Of a stretch of 64,000 nt of DNA, positions 28,696 through 38,218 are shown one piece after another. Origin of the DNA: Fidelibacterota bacterium (lineage in GTDB: Bacteria > Fidelibacterota > Marinisomatia > SCGC-AAA003-L08 > JACNLC01). The translations under genes and the position numbers were made by a program. The DNA is taken from assembly GCA_013204025.1 (NCBI GenBank), contig JABMOW010000104.1, forward strand, positions 54,801 to 118,800. The letters are read 5' to 3'. The stretch's first letter is position 1, and each line of letters starts with the position of its first letter. Below the pieces are notes generated by a model. The model was not told the DNA's origin and did not search any database. It saw only the letters and a program-made list of their open reading frames with translations.

Positions 28696-29609
28696 TCGTA
28701 CACTTCTCGAAAATGATGCATCACTCGGTTGGCAATGACGTTCATCGTTAGTGTGACAAAGAAGAGCAATGCGCCCACAGCGAAAATGGTTTGGTACTCA
28801 ATTCCACCGGCAGGCGTATCTCCCAAGCTCACCTGTACGATATATGCCGTCATGGTTTGGATACTTTCCAAAGGATTAACGGTAAGATTTGGTGTGGCGC
28901 CTGCAGCAAGCGTCACTGCCATAGTTTCGCCAAACGCTCTGGAAACCGCCAGAATGAAGGATGCCATAATCCCGGAAAATGCACCGGGGATGATCACCTG
29001 GGTGATGACTTCAAACGGGGTTGCTCCCAACGCGTATCCACCTTGTTTCAATGTATTGGGCACGGCACGGATCGCATCATCACAAAGAGAAGCCACCATG
29101 GGCAGAATCATAATCCCCACAACGATTGATGCGCTTAACGCATTAAATATATGGGTGGACGGAAAAACTTGTTTCAAGATTGGAGATATAAAGGTGAGTG
29201 CAAAATATCCGTACACAATTGTAGGGATCCCCGCGAGAATTTCCAGTATCGGTTTTAGGAATGTTCGAACGCGATCAGAAGCATACTGACTTAAATAAAT
29301 AGCCGTTAACAGACCCATGGGAATGGCAATGATCGCAGAACCCACGACGATAAGCATGGTCCCGGATAGCAATGGCAAAACCCCAAAAGATTTCGGCTCC
29401 AAAAGGGGCTCCCACCGAGTACCAAACAGGAATTTTATAATGGACACTTCTTTGAAAAAACTAACGGATTCTGAAAGCAACAAAATGATGATTCCCACAG
29501 TAGTTACTACGGAGATCAAAGCACTTAGAGAAAGCAATCCTGAAATCACTTTCTCTTTTATGTGTGCTTGTTTGTTGTCGGTGACGACAGATCTTTCAGT
29601 CATTTTCAT
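28692..29609 (-). CDS. pstC: Phosphate ABC transporter permease PstC
   Basis: 305 aa, six membrane segments, coupling-helix motif [20 protein letters not shown] and the PstC-typical segment [17 protein letters not shown]. Lies 11 bases after pstS in the operon. Confidence 0.97.
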   Translation of the reverse strand: MKMTERSVVTDNKQAHIKEKVISGLLSLSALISVVTTVGIIILLLSESVSFFKEVSIIKFLFGTRWEPLLEPKSFGVLPLLSGTMLIVVGSAIIAIPMGLLTAIYLSQYASDRVRTFLKPILEILAGIPTIVYGYFALTFISPILKQVFPSTHIFNALSASIVVGIMILPMVASLCDDAIRAVPNTLKQGGYALGATPFEVITQVIIPGAFSGIMASFILAVSRAFGETMAVTLAAGATPNLTVNPLESIQTMTAYIVQVSLGDTPAGGIEYQTIFAVGALLFFVTLTMNVIANRVMHHFREVYE

Positions 29610-29620
29610 GCCAATAGCTG

Positions 29621-30619
29621 TTATTCAGACAGCAGGTCCTCTATTTTCAGTCCGATGGTATTTCTACCACTAAATACAGAACCAGTCACTGAAGTAGTGT
29701 ATCGTTTTAAATCCAGTTGATATACCTGATCGGGTAACGGGACATAGCCCACTTCGCTCACCAACTCGGGCGCTTTTTCCAGATAGAACCGGACAAATGC
29801 GTCTACATGCGGTTTTTTGGCGGAATCAGGATTGACATAAATAAATATGGGTCGTGATAATGGCTGGTAGGTTCCGTTATTAATAGTGACCTCGTTGGGT
29901 TCAACTGCACCGTTGCCATTGTCGATGGGGACAATTTTCAGTTTGTCTGTATTTTCTTTGTAATAGGCATATCCGAAAAACCCGAGTGAATATTTATCAC
30001 CTGCCACACCTTGGACCAAAACATTGTCGTCTTCGCTCTTGGAAAAATCTGATCGGCAGTATTGTGACTTACCATTGATGGCTTCAGTGAAATAATCAAA
30101 TGTACCGGAATCGGTACCCGGTCCATACAGTTTGATGGTTTTCGCTGGCCAGTCGGATCGAATATCTTTCCATGTTTTCACTATGCTTTCTGGCATCCAT
30201 ATCCTATGGAGTTCTTCGACAGTCAGATAATCCACCCAATCATTTTCTTTGCTGACTACCACAGATAGGCCGTCAAATGCGATGGGCAGTTCGATGAATT
30301 CAATGTTGTTTTCGGTTGCTTTGTCTATTTCACTCTGCTTGATGGATCGGGAGGCATCGCTGATATCCGTTTCACCGATAGCATATTTTTTAAATCCACC
30401 ACCGGTACCGGAAATTCCCACAGTCACCCGAACGCGAGGTTGGACTTTTCCAAATTCTTCCGCTACTGCTTCTGTAATGGGGAAAACGGTACTGGATCCG
30501 TCAATACTAACGGTACCTGTCAGGGCTGTCGTCGAATGCTCTGTGGAATCTGATTTACCACAGTTAACGATGAGTAATCCTGTGACAAACGCAAGGATGA
30601 TGGTCGCTTTATGTTTCAT
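29621..30619 (-). CDS. pstS: Phosphate-binding lipoprotein PstS
   Basis: 332 aa. A lipoprotein signal with lipobox LLIVNC (Cys20) is followed by the PstS opening [14 protein letters not shown], whose backbone and Ser bind phosphate. [22 protein letters not shown] is the second ligand region, and [12 protein letters not shown] supplies the third. It captures phosphate in the periplasm for PstCAB. First gene of the operon, with a Pho-box promoter about 230 bases upstream. Confidence 0.97.
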   Translation of the reverse strand: MKHKATIILAFVTGLLIVNCGKSDSTEHSTTALTGTVSIDGSSTVFPITEAVAEEFGKVQPRVRVTVGISGTGGGFKKYAIGETDISDASRSIKQSEIDKATENNIEFIELPIAFDGLSVVVSKENDWVDYLTVEELHRIWMPESIVKTWKDIRSDWPAKTIKLYGPGTDSGTFDYFTEAINGKSQYCRSDFSKSEDDNVLVQGVAGDKYSLGFFGYAYYKENTDKLKIVPIDNGNGAVEPNEVTINNGTYQPLSRPIFIYVNPDSAKKPHVDAFVRFYLEKAPELVSEVGYVPLPDQVYQLDLKRYTTSVTGSVFSGRNTIGLKIEDLLSE

Positions 30620-30846
30620 TTTATCTCCTGATTAAATTTATTCAATTATTAAACTCGAATTTAATACCGGACCTGTTACCAGATTCAATTTTGTTAGCTG
30701 CGGTTGGAAATAGTTTTTTTCGAAACATAGAACAACTCCCCCGTTTGGAGGCAGTGATCCTGCCCGGTTTTAAGTATAAAAATAAACTGTTCCATTCGTG
30801 TCATTTATTATTCGGTAAATGAAAATCCATGGATTCTCAAGACAAG

Positions 30847-30882
30847 ATATTACACAACAAATATTAGAATTGTGTGAGGAAT
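30847..30882 (-). promoter_or_regulatory. Pho box and -10 element of the pstSCAB-phoU operon
   Basis: Read on the minus strand: repeat unit TCCTCAC, 4 bases, unit TTCTAAT (30863-30882), then exactly 10 bases, then TAATAT (30847-30852). Unit period and distance to -10 equal those at 38155-38189 and 40707-40741. The implied leader to pstS is about 220 bases. The rest of the 30620-30925 gap shows no further element that I can support. Confidence 0.7.
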
Positions 30883-30925
30883 TTCTGAAAATAACTGTTG
30901 AATTGAAGTACACAAAATAATTGGC

Positions 30926-31939
30926 TTACAAAATGCTCTCAAAAATGGTTGCAGCTTTTTCCCAAGAATAATTCTTTTCCACAAAATCTCTCACTGATTT
31001 TCGATTCAATTGTATAGCCTTTTCAACAGCAATATATAATTTGTCATCTAGGTATCCATTCACACCATCTTTCACAAAATCTTTCGGTCCCGTCACAGGA
31101 AATGCCGCAACTGGGATACCACTGGCATTTGCTTCAATCATAACAATTCCAAATGTGTCGGTCATTGATGGAAAAACAAAAACATCAGAATTTGCATAGA
31201 CCCTTGCTAACTCCTCTCCGGTTTTGTAACCCAGAAATAAAGTATTGGGATGGTTGTATTTTTTTTCTAAATGAAGGCGAGCCGGACCATCACCAACGAC
31301 TATTTTTCTATACAATGTATTGGGAAGGGAAAGAAACGCTTCCAAATTTTTTTCGATGCTGATTCTCCCAACATATAACAGGAGAGGAAGACTTTGACTA
31401 TGATAATCAATCGTTCGTTTTGAGGGGTGAAATAGTTCCAGATCGACTCCTCTTCCCCAGACCACCAAATTTTTATGACGGATTCGTTTGAAAAGTTCCT
31501 CCTTCATGGATGGTGTTGTTACTAAAACTGCCTTACTCGTTTTATGTAACCATTTCATATACCAATATCCCCAAGCGACATTGAACCATGGGTATCTGGA
31601 TTTAATATACTCAGGGGTTTTGGTATGATATGATGAAGAGTAGTGCATCTTATTAAAATGACAGAAAATCTTTGTAGCTACCCCGAGTGTACCTTCAGTT
31701 GCCACATGAATTGCATCAGGTTTGAGTTTCTTTATGATCCTGCCTACTTCCCAATTATTCCAGGGTAATCGTATCTCTGAGTATGTAATAAGTGGGAACG
31801 TTTTCAGTCCCGGCCATTGGGGACTTAAAAATATCACCTCATGTCCCTTCTTTTCCAACTCCTTTCCGGTATGTTCCAGCGTCCTGACAACTCCGTTAAT
31901 TAACGGATGCCAGGAATCGGTTACAATTAACACTTTCAT
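30926..31939 (-). CDS. GT4 glycosyltransferase, probable Agt of P-limitation lipid remodelling
   Basis: 337 aa GT-B enzyme. The N-terminal acceptor-domain loop reads DSWHPLINGVVRT and the nucleotide-sugar domain has YVGRISIEKN and the E-x7-E region DTFGIVMIEANA. In Sinorhizobium and marine bacteria a gene of this type (agt) is paired with plcP and makes glycosyl-diacylglycerol from the diacylglycerol released from phospholipids under phosphate limitation. Here it overlaps its partner by 4 bases and sits between pst and phoBR genes. It could instead be a general mannosyl- or sulfoquinovosyl-type transferase. Confidence 0.7.
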   Translation of the reverse strand: MKVLIVTDSWHPLINGVVRTLEHTGKELEKKGHEVIFLSPQWPGLKTFPLITYSEIRLPWNNWEVGRIIKKLKPDAIHVATEGTLGVATKIFCHFNKMHYSSSYHTKTPEYIKSRYPWFNVAWGYWYMKWLHKTSKAVLVTTPSMKEELFKRIRHKNLVVWGRGVDLELFHPSKRTIDYHSQSLPLLLYVGRISIEKNLEAFLSLPNTLYRKIVVGDGPARLHLEKKYNHPNTLFLGYKTGEELARVYANSDVFVFPSMTDTFGIVMIEANASGIPVAAFPVTGPKDFVKDGVNGYLDDKLYIAVEKAIQLNRKSVRDFVEKNYSWEKAATIFESIL

Positions 31940-32742
31940 ATGGATCCACCCAGAAAATTAAGTTCCGGCACAACCTCATTATCAGAATCCTCGTGTCCAA
32001 TTTCAGCCCAGTAAAGTAATTGTATCAACCCAAGATCATCTTCCACAAGCGCTGTACAATTTTCTACCCAGTCTCCGCAATTATAGTATTGGACCTTTCC
32101 AATCAGTTTCTTAGCGGGTTGATGGATATGACCACAAATTACTCCGTCAGTTTTTCTCCGAAGCGCCTCTCTTGCAATAGTATGTTCAAATTCAAACATA
32201 TAACTAACAGCTCTTTTCACCTTATTTTTTACTGCGTTTGACAGCGACCAATAGGGAAGTCCAAATAATTTTCGGATACGGTTTAAATAGATATTTATCC
32301 ATATTAAAAAATTATATCCAGCGTCACCGGCAAATGTCAGCCATCGGTGGTACTGTGCAACACCATCATAAGCATCACCATGGACAATCCATAACAAGTC
32401 ACCGTTTTCGGTCTCGTGATAAGCTTCATTTACAATGCGGATATTTCCCATTTCCAGTTTATGTTCGTGAATATATTCACGAAGAAATTCATCATGATTC
32501 CCTGGAATGTAAATAACTTTTGTATTTTCTTTCTCTGCTTTTCGTATGAACCGCCTGATTATCCGATTGTGTAACGAAGGCCAGAACAAACCTTGTCTCA
32601 TTCTCCATCCGTCAATAATGTCTCCAACAAGATACAAATATTCGCAGGTGTGTTCCTTTAAAAACGCATTCAGATGAGCGGCTTTGCAGCCTTTTGTCCC
32701 CAGATGTACATCTGAAATCCAGATTGCCCGATAGTGCTGCAT
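31936..32742 (-). CDS. Calcineurin-like metallophosphoesterase, probable phospholipase PlcP
   Basis: 268 aa from the ATG at 32742, which has AAAGGGA upstream; an in-frame ATG at 32772 would lie in the preceding terminator. All metal motifs are present: SDVHLG, GDIIDGW, GNHDE, HGDAYD and GHIHQPA. The family is close to LpxH-like UDP-2,3-diacylglucosamine hydrolases, but the pairing with a GT4 gene and the location in a phosphate island favour PlcP, which removes phospho-headgroups from phospholipids. No Pho box of its own is evident. Confidence 0.7.
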   Translation of the reverse strand: MQHYRAIWISDVHLGTKGCKAAHLNAFLKEHTCEYLYLVGDIIDGWRMRQGLFWPSLHNRIIRRFIRKAEKENTKVIYIPGNHDEFLREYIHEHKLEMGNIRIVNEAYHETENGDLLWIVHGDAYDGVAQYHRWLTFAGDAGYNFLIWINIYLNRIRKLFGLPYWSLSNAVKNKVKRAVSYMFEFEHTIAREALRRKTDGVICGHIHQPAKKLIGKVQYYNCGDWVENCTALVEDDLGLIQLLYWAEIGHEDSDNEVVPELNFLGGSI

Positions 32743-32774
32743 ATTAATAATCAGTCCCTTTCGTTGAAACAATT

Positions 32775-32813
32775 TTTAAAAAAGAAAGGGCGGAACCGAA
32801 GTCCCGCCCTTTT
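32775..32813 (-). terminator. Rho-independent terminator after the secreted beta-helix protein gene
   Basis: A 9-bp stem (AAAGGGCGG / CCGCCCTTT) with a 10-base loop, followed on the minus strand by CTTTTTT. It separates the TonB-receptor transcript from the plcP-agt pair. Confidence 0.85.
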
Positions 32814-32842
32814 GCGCCAGACAAGACACATGGAACGAATTA

Positions 32843-34861
32843 TTATTTTACCAACATAATTTTCTGGGTGAGTGTTTTCTGACCGGATATTAACCGTACA
32901 AGATATGCACCGCTTGCATACCGGGTCGCATTCCAGGTTACATCATATTGGCCGGCAGAAATACTGCCATTTACCAAAGTTTCGACCAATCTCCCCTGAA
33001 GGTCAAACACGGAAATATTTACATTCCCAGATACCGGAACTGAATACCCAATGCTGGTTGAGGGATTAAATGGATTCGGGTACGCAGGGTTTAACGTAAA
33101 TGTTTGAGGCACATCGGTGTTTACCGGGATATAATTACTGCTCCCGGCTGCCAAAATATTTACAACCTCAAATTGGTCCTGAGTAGTAAAGAGCTGTCCG
33201 GCTTCAGGCAGCACCATGATGATCATTGTATGTTCACCGATGGTCTTGTAGTCGGCGAGGAATGCATTCTGCAATTCCAGCGAAAACCCGGTAGGATGGA
33301 CAAGTTCGATTTGCACGGCACCCACCCTGCCGTTAGTATTCATGGCTAGTCCCGTGGAATTCTTTTGAATCTGGACATCTGTCGCCAATTCTCCTCTGGT
33401 CGCATAATTCAAGATCCAGTCGACCATTATGACAATGTCCAAAATGTCTAAAGCGCCGTCAGAATTCACATCAGCGGCAATGTAGGCATCTCCAGAAATG
33501 GTGTTCGTACCCAGTATATGACCTATAGCGGCAACCACATCCAAAACATCCAGACTGCCATCCTGGTTCGCATCTCCGTCAGCGATCGGCCCGGCACCCA
33601 GTCTATTCATCTCATCCAACCAACTGTAACCGCTCAACCATAGATCGGTACCAAAGGCGCCTTTAAAGTCAGCGCTGACAAAAAAATCATCTGGTTCAAT
33701 GACGTCAATATTATTAAATAACGGACTAGACGTATTTGCGGGTCTTGGGTCGATGATACCGCCGGTTTCGCGACCGTCCATTGATCTGAACAGGGGATCT
33801 TCTTCCAGTGCAGTAAAACCGTAGTCCCCGCCAAACTGACCATCAGGGCAATCCCATATAACAGTATTAGGACTCACATATAATGAATCAGGGATCAGGT
33901 TTAAAGTGGCTTCATCGGTGATACGGATTCCCAGACTTTTACCTTCTGCAATAACCAGATTACGAAAATCACCACCTGTCCCTTCACGCAGACGGATCAT
34001 CTGATCATTATCTGCCGATGCACCACTGCCGGAACCTACAAGCGTTACATTATAAAACTGAGGATATGAACGGGGTTGACTGTTCATATTACCATTTGTT
34101 TTATTGTCCATCTCAAATCCTCGGTTGCCGTCCTGCTCACCAATCATCCCAAACAGGAATTGTCCCCGCCCCTGATAGCCTTCATCCGTGTCAAACATAT
34201 CATCACCAACGAATAAAACAGACAAGTGACTTACATCAACTGTACCGCCAAAGAATTCAAAACCGTCATCGAGATTCCAGGCTACTTCGCAATGATCTAC
34301 GATTGTTCCCCGACCCACACCGCCAAAGGAGATACCGTTAATTTCGTTACCTTCGCCAATGGCACTGCCTCCGTACCATACTCTCACATACCGCAGGATG
34401 CCCGAAGAGTCATCCGGGTCATTACCACCAAACGGAATACCAAACAGACCTTCAATGAAATCTTCTCCTCCTTCAGCACTGATGGGTGCATTACCAAGAA
34501 TGATAAGACCACCCCAGGTACCACGCTGTGGAAGCTGTTCTTCCGGTAAGGCTGAAGTGAAGGTGATAGGCAGATCAGCTGTTCCATCTGCGATGATCTG
34601 ACCGCCACGAAGAACAACCAGTGCAGGTGCCAGTCCATTGCCGTCATCCGGCATGGCTTTGATAGTCGTACCCGCTTCTATCGTCAGGGTTACACCGGGT
34701 TGTACAAATGTCTGACCTACCAGATAATATTCTGTGTTTGAAGTCCAGGTTACATCGGCTGTAATATCGCCGCTGATATTGACCTGAGCTGTAAGAGAAC
34801 TCATAATTCCAAGCAGGCCTAACGAAGCAAGTGTGATCAGGCGTTTAACTAATGACATCAT
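32843..34861 (-). CDS. Secreted beta-helix protein with dockerin-like repeats and T9SS type A sorting domain
   Basis: 672 aa: signal peptide (about 1-26, ending LTAQ), a right-handed beta-helix-like region (about 30-420), a pair of dockerin-type EF-hands (DANQDGSLDVLDVV and DVNSDGALDILDIV, about 430-495), and a C-terminal sorting domain starting PNPFNPSTS and ending QKIMLVK. It should be exported by Sec and then T9SS and remain on the cell surface or be released. It lies 72 bases downstream of a TonB receptor whose promoter carries a Pho box. A role in binding or processing phosphorus-containing polymers is inference; no catalytic motif is seen. Confidence 0.88.
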   Translation of the reverse strand: MMSLVKRLITLASLGLLGIMSSLTAQVNISGDITADVTWTSNTEYYLVGQTFVQPGVTLTIEAGTTIKAMPDDGNGLAPALVVLRGGQIIADGTADLPITFTSALPEEQLPQRGTWGGLIILGNAPISAEGGEDFIEGLFGIPFGGNDPDDSSGILRYVRVWYGGSAIGEGNEINGISFGGVGRGTIVDHCEVAWNLDDGFEFFGGTVDVSHLSVLFVGDDMFDTDEGYQGRGQFLFGMIGEQDGNRGFEMDNKTNGNMNSQPRSYPQFYNVTLVGSGSGASADNDQMIRLREGTGGDFRNLVIAEGKSLGIRITDEATLNLIPDSLYVSPNTVIWDCPDGQFGGDYGFTALEEDPLFRSMDGRETGGIIDPRPANTSSPLFNNIDVIEPDDFFVSADFKGAFGTDLWLSGYSWLDEMNRLGAGPIADGDANQDGSLDVLDVVAAIGHILGTNTISGDAYIAADVNSDGALDILDIVIMVDWILNYATRGELATDVQIQKNSTGLAMNTNGRVGAVQIELVHPTGFSLELQNAFLADYKTIGEHTMIIMVLPEAGQLFTTQDQFEVVNILAAGSSNYIPVNTDVPQTFTLNPAYPNPFNPSTSIGYSVPVSGNVNISVFDLQGRLVETLVNGSISAGQYDVTWNATRYASGAYLVRLISGQKTLTQKIMLVK

Positions 34862-34933
34862 TTAAATCCTTTATTTTTTTGATGCTGTGTTGTTTTTGTT
34901 TTGAAAACCTGCTGGATAATTTTATCATGTGTC

Positions 34934-37900
34934 CTATTTTATCAGATCATATGAAATATCAAAACTGAACGTTGTCCCTGGTTTCCAATTTCGGGTGACA
35001 AGCAACCGGTTATTTCCCCCGGGGTCTGTCATTCCAAATTTGTGGACCGAATCCAGCAGATTCTTACCTTTCAGAGCAAGTCTGAAGTTTTTCCCGACTC
35101 TTTTCCCGAGTACGAGATCCAAAGCGTGAAATGGATATTCATATTCATCCTCCAATTGTCCGGCTCCCAGATAGGCAAGCCGTTTTGAGAACGTATTAAA
35201 AGCGATGTTGAAATCCCAACCAGTATGATATTGAAAATATAGACTGGCATTTAAAACGATGTCGGACTGTCCCTGTAATGGTCGTTTCAGGCTGGCTGAA
35301 GCATTCCGGGTTTCTACCCGACCATTATTATAGATCACCACGTTACTGTCTGAAATTGCCTGGGACTTTGTATAAATAGCATTGAAATTGAATGTGCTCA
35401 ATCCTTTTGTAATTGGCAGTATGGGTAATTTTATTACTGATTCAAATTCAATCCCCCGTGACCAACCGGATAGTGCATTCTGCCAGGTCTGATAGTATTT
35501 ATCGTCTGTTTGTTTAATCAGCGAGACTTCAATGGGATTTGTAAAGGATTTGGCAAATACGCCCACTGAAACCATTTGTGATGCCGTGGGATACCATTCC
35601 CATCGCATGTCATAATTCCGGATGCTGGTGGTCTTTAGATAAATATTGCCGATGGAGCGTTGACCTCCATGGAATTCAACGTAGGGATAAGGGGCTATTT
35701 CCCTGAATTCCGGACGTACCACCGTCTTGGAAATGGACAAACGAAGCTGTGATTTCCCTGAAGTATTGATCATGACTGATAATGATGGCAGCATGTCATT
35801 GGTATGTAACCGCGATGAAAGTGGTACTTTTCTTGACAGCATCAATGTGGTGTCAATATCAGCATTATTGATCATCAAAGTGGTATCCACCGGAACAACC
35901 GATGTGATCATAGCCGACTCTCCGGTCACAGGGTTGAAAGGCAGTAACTTCAGGTCATATTTCTCATTGCGGACACCAAAGATCACATCCCCAACTGATT
36001 TCTTTATCAATGGAACAGTAGCCATGGCGTACCCGGCATAGATCTTTTCTGATGCGTGATAGGCATTTTGATTGATGTCATCCTGGTTTTCAAGAAGGAT
36101 GATACCGTTGTGAGATGATGTGTCCTGTTCTGCATTATAAGAATAAAAATGATCCTCGTTTAAAAACCACATCATGGAATCTTCGCTGGTAATCTCGCGC
36201 CAGTCAGCAGGAATAGCTGTTGACCAGGGAGTACTCTCATTATAGTAATCGTAGGTGAATATCCGTTTTGAAAAGGTTCGTTCACGTAAATCGGAGCGAA
36301 ATCCAAATTTGAGCTTTACCTGTCCTTCCAATACATAATCCATTGATGTAGTGTTAGCCGTTTCCCAACCACCGGAAAAATACCGATAACCCGGAGCCAG
36401 ATAACTGGTATGCATCAGGTTATATCCGATAATCGGGTCACCAATTGTACCATCGTTTTGAAAATCCAGATCATAATAGTGGTCTTTTCGATCCGGTTCA
36501 TCCAATTGTGATCGACTATCACTATAAAGGACTTCAATTGAGCTGTGCTGAAACCATGAGATACGGATTGGATCATTGACCCTAGTACGCAATGAGGTGC
36601 TTCTGATACTCTTTTCCTGATATGGGTGGGACATGAGTAAACCGGCCGGGTTATCCAGATCATAGACCGTTCCGATCACATACTTGATTTCGTCCTTGCT
36701 GCTGTGGGTGTAGATCGAATTAAAATCCACTTTGATCTTTTCACGCCATTTGATCCCGGCACTGGCACTCAAACCCAGGTTAGTGTTATATGAAGAACTG
36801 CTAATGTCCAATGTTTCATCTACAGCCATACTGTCTTCACTGACCCGAGTTAACATATTTCGATGATTTGAGGTATATTCGTAGTTATTAGAGAAGGAAC
36901 CCAGCGTATAAAATCCGTATTCCAGATCGTCATTAATTGTCCAGTTATTTCCCCCGCTTACACCTATGCTCAAGGGGATGCCAGGATCAGCTTTGTGAAA
37001 TTGATAATTCGTTTTGAATGATCTGGCCATATCACCCAGATAACTTCGGTACATTTTGATTCGCCTTACCTGTTCCGATGTAGTAATAAAGAGGTTTAAG
37101 GGATCATTATCCGGTCGGTCTGGATATGCCAGAATATCCAGTTCAGGATGAAAATCATCTGGTATTTGATAAAAATAAAAATTACTTTGTCTCGGTAATG
37201 GCTGATCTGTGGGTATCCTACCGGGCAATGCACGAACACCATTATCAAATCCGAAAAATTCAGAACTTCCGGATAAATCGTTACGAAGATACCGAGCTAC
37301 ATTTAAAGTGCTGTTATTCCCAAGTGATGCCTTGGTGTTAAAGGTATATCCATCAGGATAAGATTTGGTTCGGATGTCCACAATTCCACCCGCGAATGCA
37401 CCCGGCAGATCGGGGGTAAAAGACTTAAATACATTGATCTTTTCGATTAATGCCGAACTGAACAAGTTCAATGGAATCGACTTCCGGTCAGGATCGGGAC
37501 TGGGAACGCTCACTTGGTTCAATAGCGTACTGGAATATCGTTCACCCAACCCACGGATAATCACCTGTTTATCATCTACCACGGTGACTCCGGTAATGCG
37601 CTTAAGGACTTGTCCGGCATTGGAATCTCCGGATTTTCGGATCTCCGCAGCGCTGAAACTGCTCATGATGGACTCCGTCTGCCGCTGTTCAAGTATCCGG
37701 TTGATCTCACCGTCCCGTTTGGCAGTAGCTTGTACTTTGACCTCATTACCCTGGATGGGGGCTGAATCGAGCATGATGACGAGTGGGGTAATCTCACCAG
37801 AACGTACATTAATCTCCGATAGAATTTTATCGGTATACCCGATATAGGTAACCCGGATTTCATAAATACCCGGATTGATTGAATCTATAATAAATTTTCC

Positions 37901-38071
37901 ATCTGAATCCGTGGCAATGCCAATATTGGTACCGTAGATCCAGACATTGGCTCCGATAACAGGAGAATTGGTTTCAGCATCCGTCACCAGACCATTTATT
38001 CGTCCCATGGTCTGGGCAAATGAGAATCCGATTACGAGGATGATGATAAGTATCGTTTTTTTCATTTTCAC
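34934..38071 (-). CDS. TonB-dependent outer-membrane receptor with carboxypeptidase-regulatory N-domain
   Basis: 1045 aa. Signal peptide (about 1-19), CarboxypepD-reg-like beta-sandwich (about 22-105, GRINGLVTDAETNSPVIGAN), plug domain with the TonB-plug pattern QVLKRITGVTV and VIIRGLGERYSS, and a barrel ending in an aromatic strand (SFDISYDLIK). It imports a large or rare ligand with energy from TonB. It begins the transcript that also carries the beta-helix protein. The promoter has a Pho box, so the substrate is probably a phosphorus source or a metal or cofactor needed under phosphate stress. Confidence 0.92.
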   Translation of the reverse strand: MKMKKTILIIILVIGFSFAQTMGRINGLVTDAETNSPVIGANVWIYGTNIGIATDSDGKFIIDSINPGIYEIRVTYIGYTDKILSEINVRSGEITPLVIMLDSAPIQGNEVKVQATAKRDGEINRILEQRQTESIMSSFSAAEIRKSGDSNAGQVLKRITGVTVVDDKQVIIRGLGERYSSTLLNQVSVPSPDPDRKSIPLNLFSSALIEKINVFKSFTPDLPGAFAGGIVDIRTKSYPDGYTFNTKASLGNNSTLNVARYLRNDLSGSSEFFGFDNGVRALPGRIPTDQPLPRQSNFYFYQIPDDFHPELDILAYPDRPDNDPLNLFITTSEQVRRIKMYRSYLGDMARSFKTNYQFHKADPGIPLSIGVSGGNNWTINDDLEYGFYTLGSFSNNYEYTSNHRNMLTRVSEDSMAVDETLDISSSSYNTNLGLSASAGIKWREKIKVDFNSIYTHSSKDEIKYVIGTVYDLDNPAGLLMSHPYQEKSIRSTSLRTRVNDPIRISWFQHSSIEVLYSDSRSQLDEPDRKDHYYDLDFQNDGTIGDPIIGYNLMHTSYLAPGYRYFSGGWETANTTSMDYVLEGQVKLKFGFRSDLRERTFSKRIFTYDYYNESTPWSTAIPADWREITSEDSMMWFLNEDHFYSYNAEQDTSSHNGIILLENQDDINQNAYHASEKIYAGYAMATVPLIKKSVGDVIFGVRNEKYDLKLLPFNPVTGESAMITSVVPVDTTLMINNADIDTTLMLSRKVPLSSRLHTNDMLPSLSVMINTSGKSQLRLSISKTVVRPEFREIAPYPYVEFHGGQRSIGNIYLKTTSIRNYDMRWEWYPTASQMVSVGVFAKSFTNPIEVSLIKQTDDKYYQTWQNALSGWSRGIEFESVIKLPILPITKGLSTFNFNAIYTKSQAISDSNVVIYNNGRVETRNASASLKRPLQGQSDIVLNASLYFQYHTGWDFNIAFNTFSKRLAYLGAGQLEDEYEYPFHALDLVLGKRVGKNFRLALKGKNLLDSVHKFGMTDPGGNNRLLVTRNWKPGTTFSFDISYDLIK

Positions 38072-38154
38072 TGGCTCCTAATGTCTTGTTTGTCTGGTAG
38101 CCGGTGAACCATTTATGATAAATTTTTTATTAAATCAGGTTCGCCGTGCGCACA

Positions 38155-38189
38155 AGTTTACCCAGCGATTGTTAGGATAGTATTAGGAT
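38155..38189 (-). promoter_or_regulatory. Pho box and -10 element of the TonB-receptor operon
   Basis: Minus strand: TCCTAAT, 4 bases, TCCTAAC (38171-38189), exactly 10 bases, TAAACT (38155-38160). The two 7-base units are spaced 11 bp, one helical turn, as in known PhoB sites, although the unit sequence differs from the E. coli CTGTCAT. Confidence 0.72.
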
Positions 38190-38218
38190 TCGGCTAGAAA
38201 ATGATAAGAGGGAGAAGT

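Noticed and set aside
31936-32742. Metallophosphoesterase as LpxH of lipid A synthesis
   Set aside because: Motifs alone fit both, but coupling to a GT4 gene and placement between pst and phoBR favour PlcP; no lpx gene is nearby.
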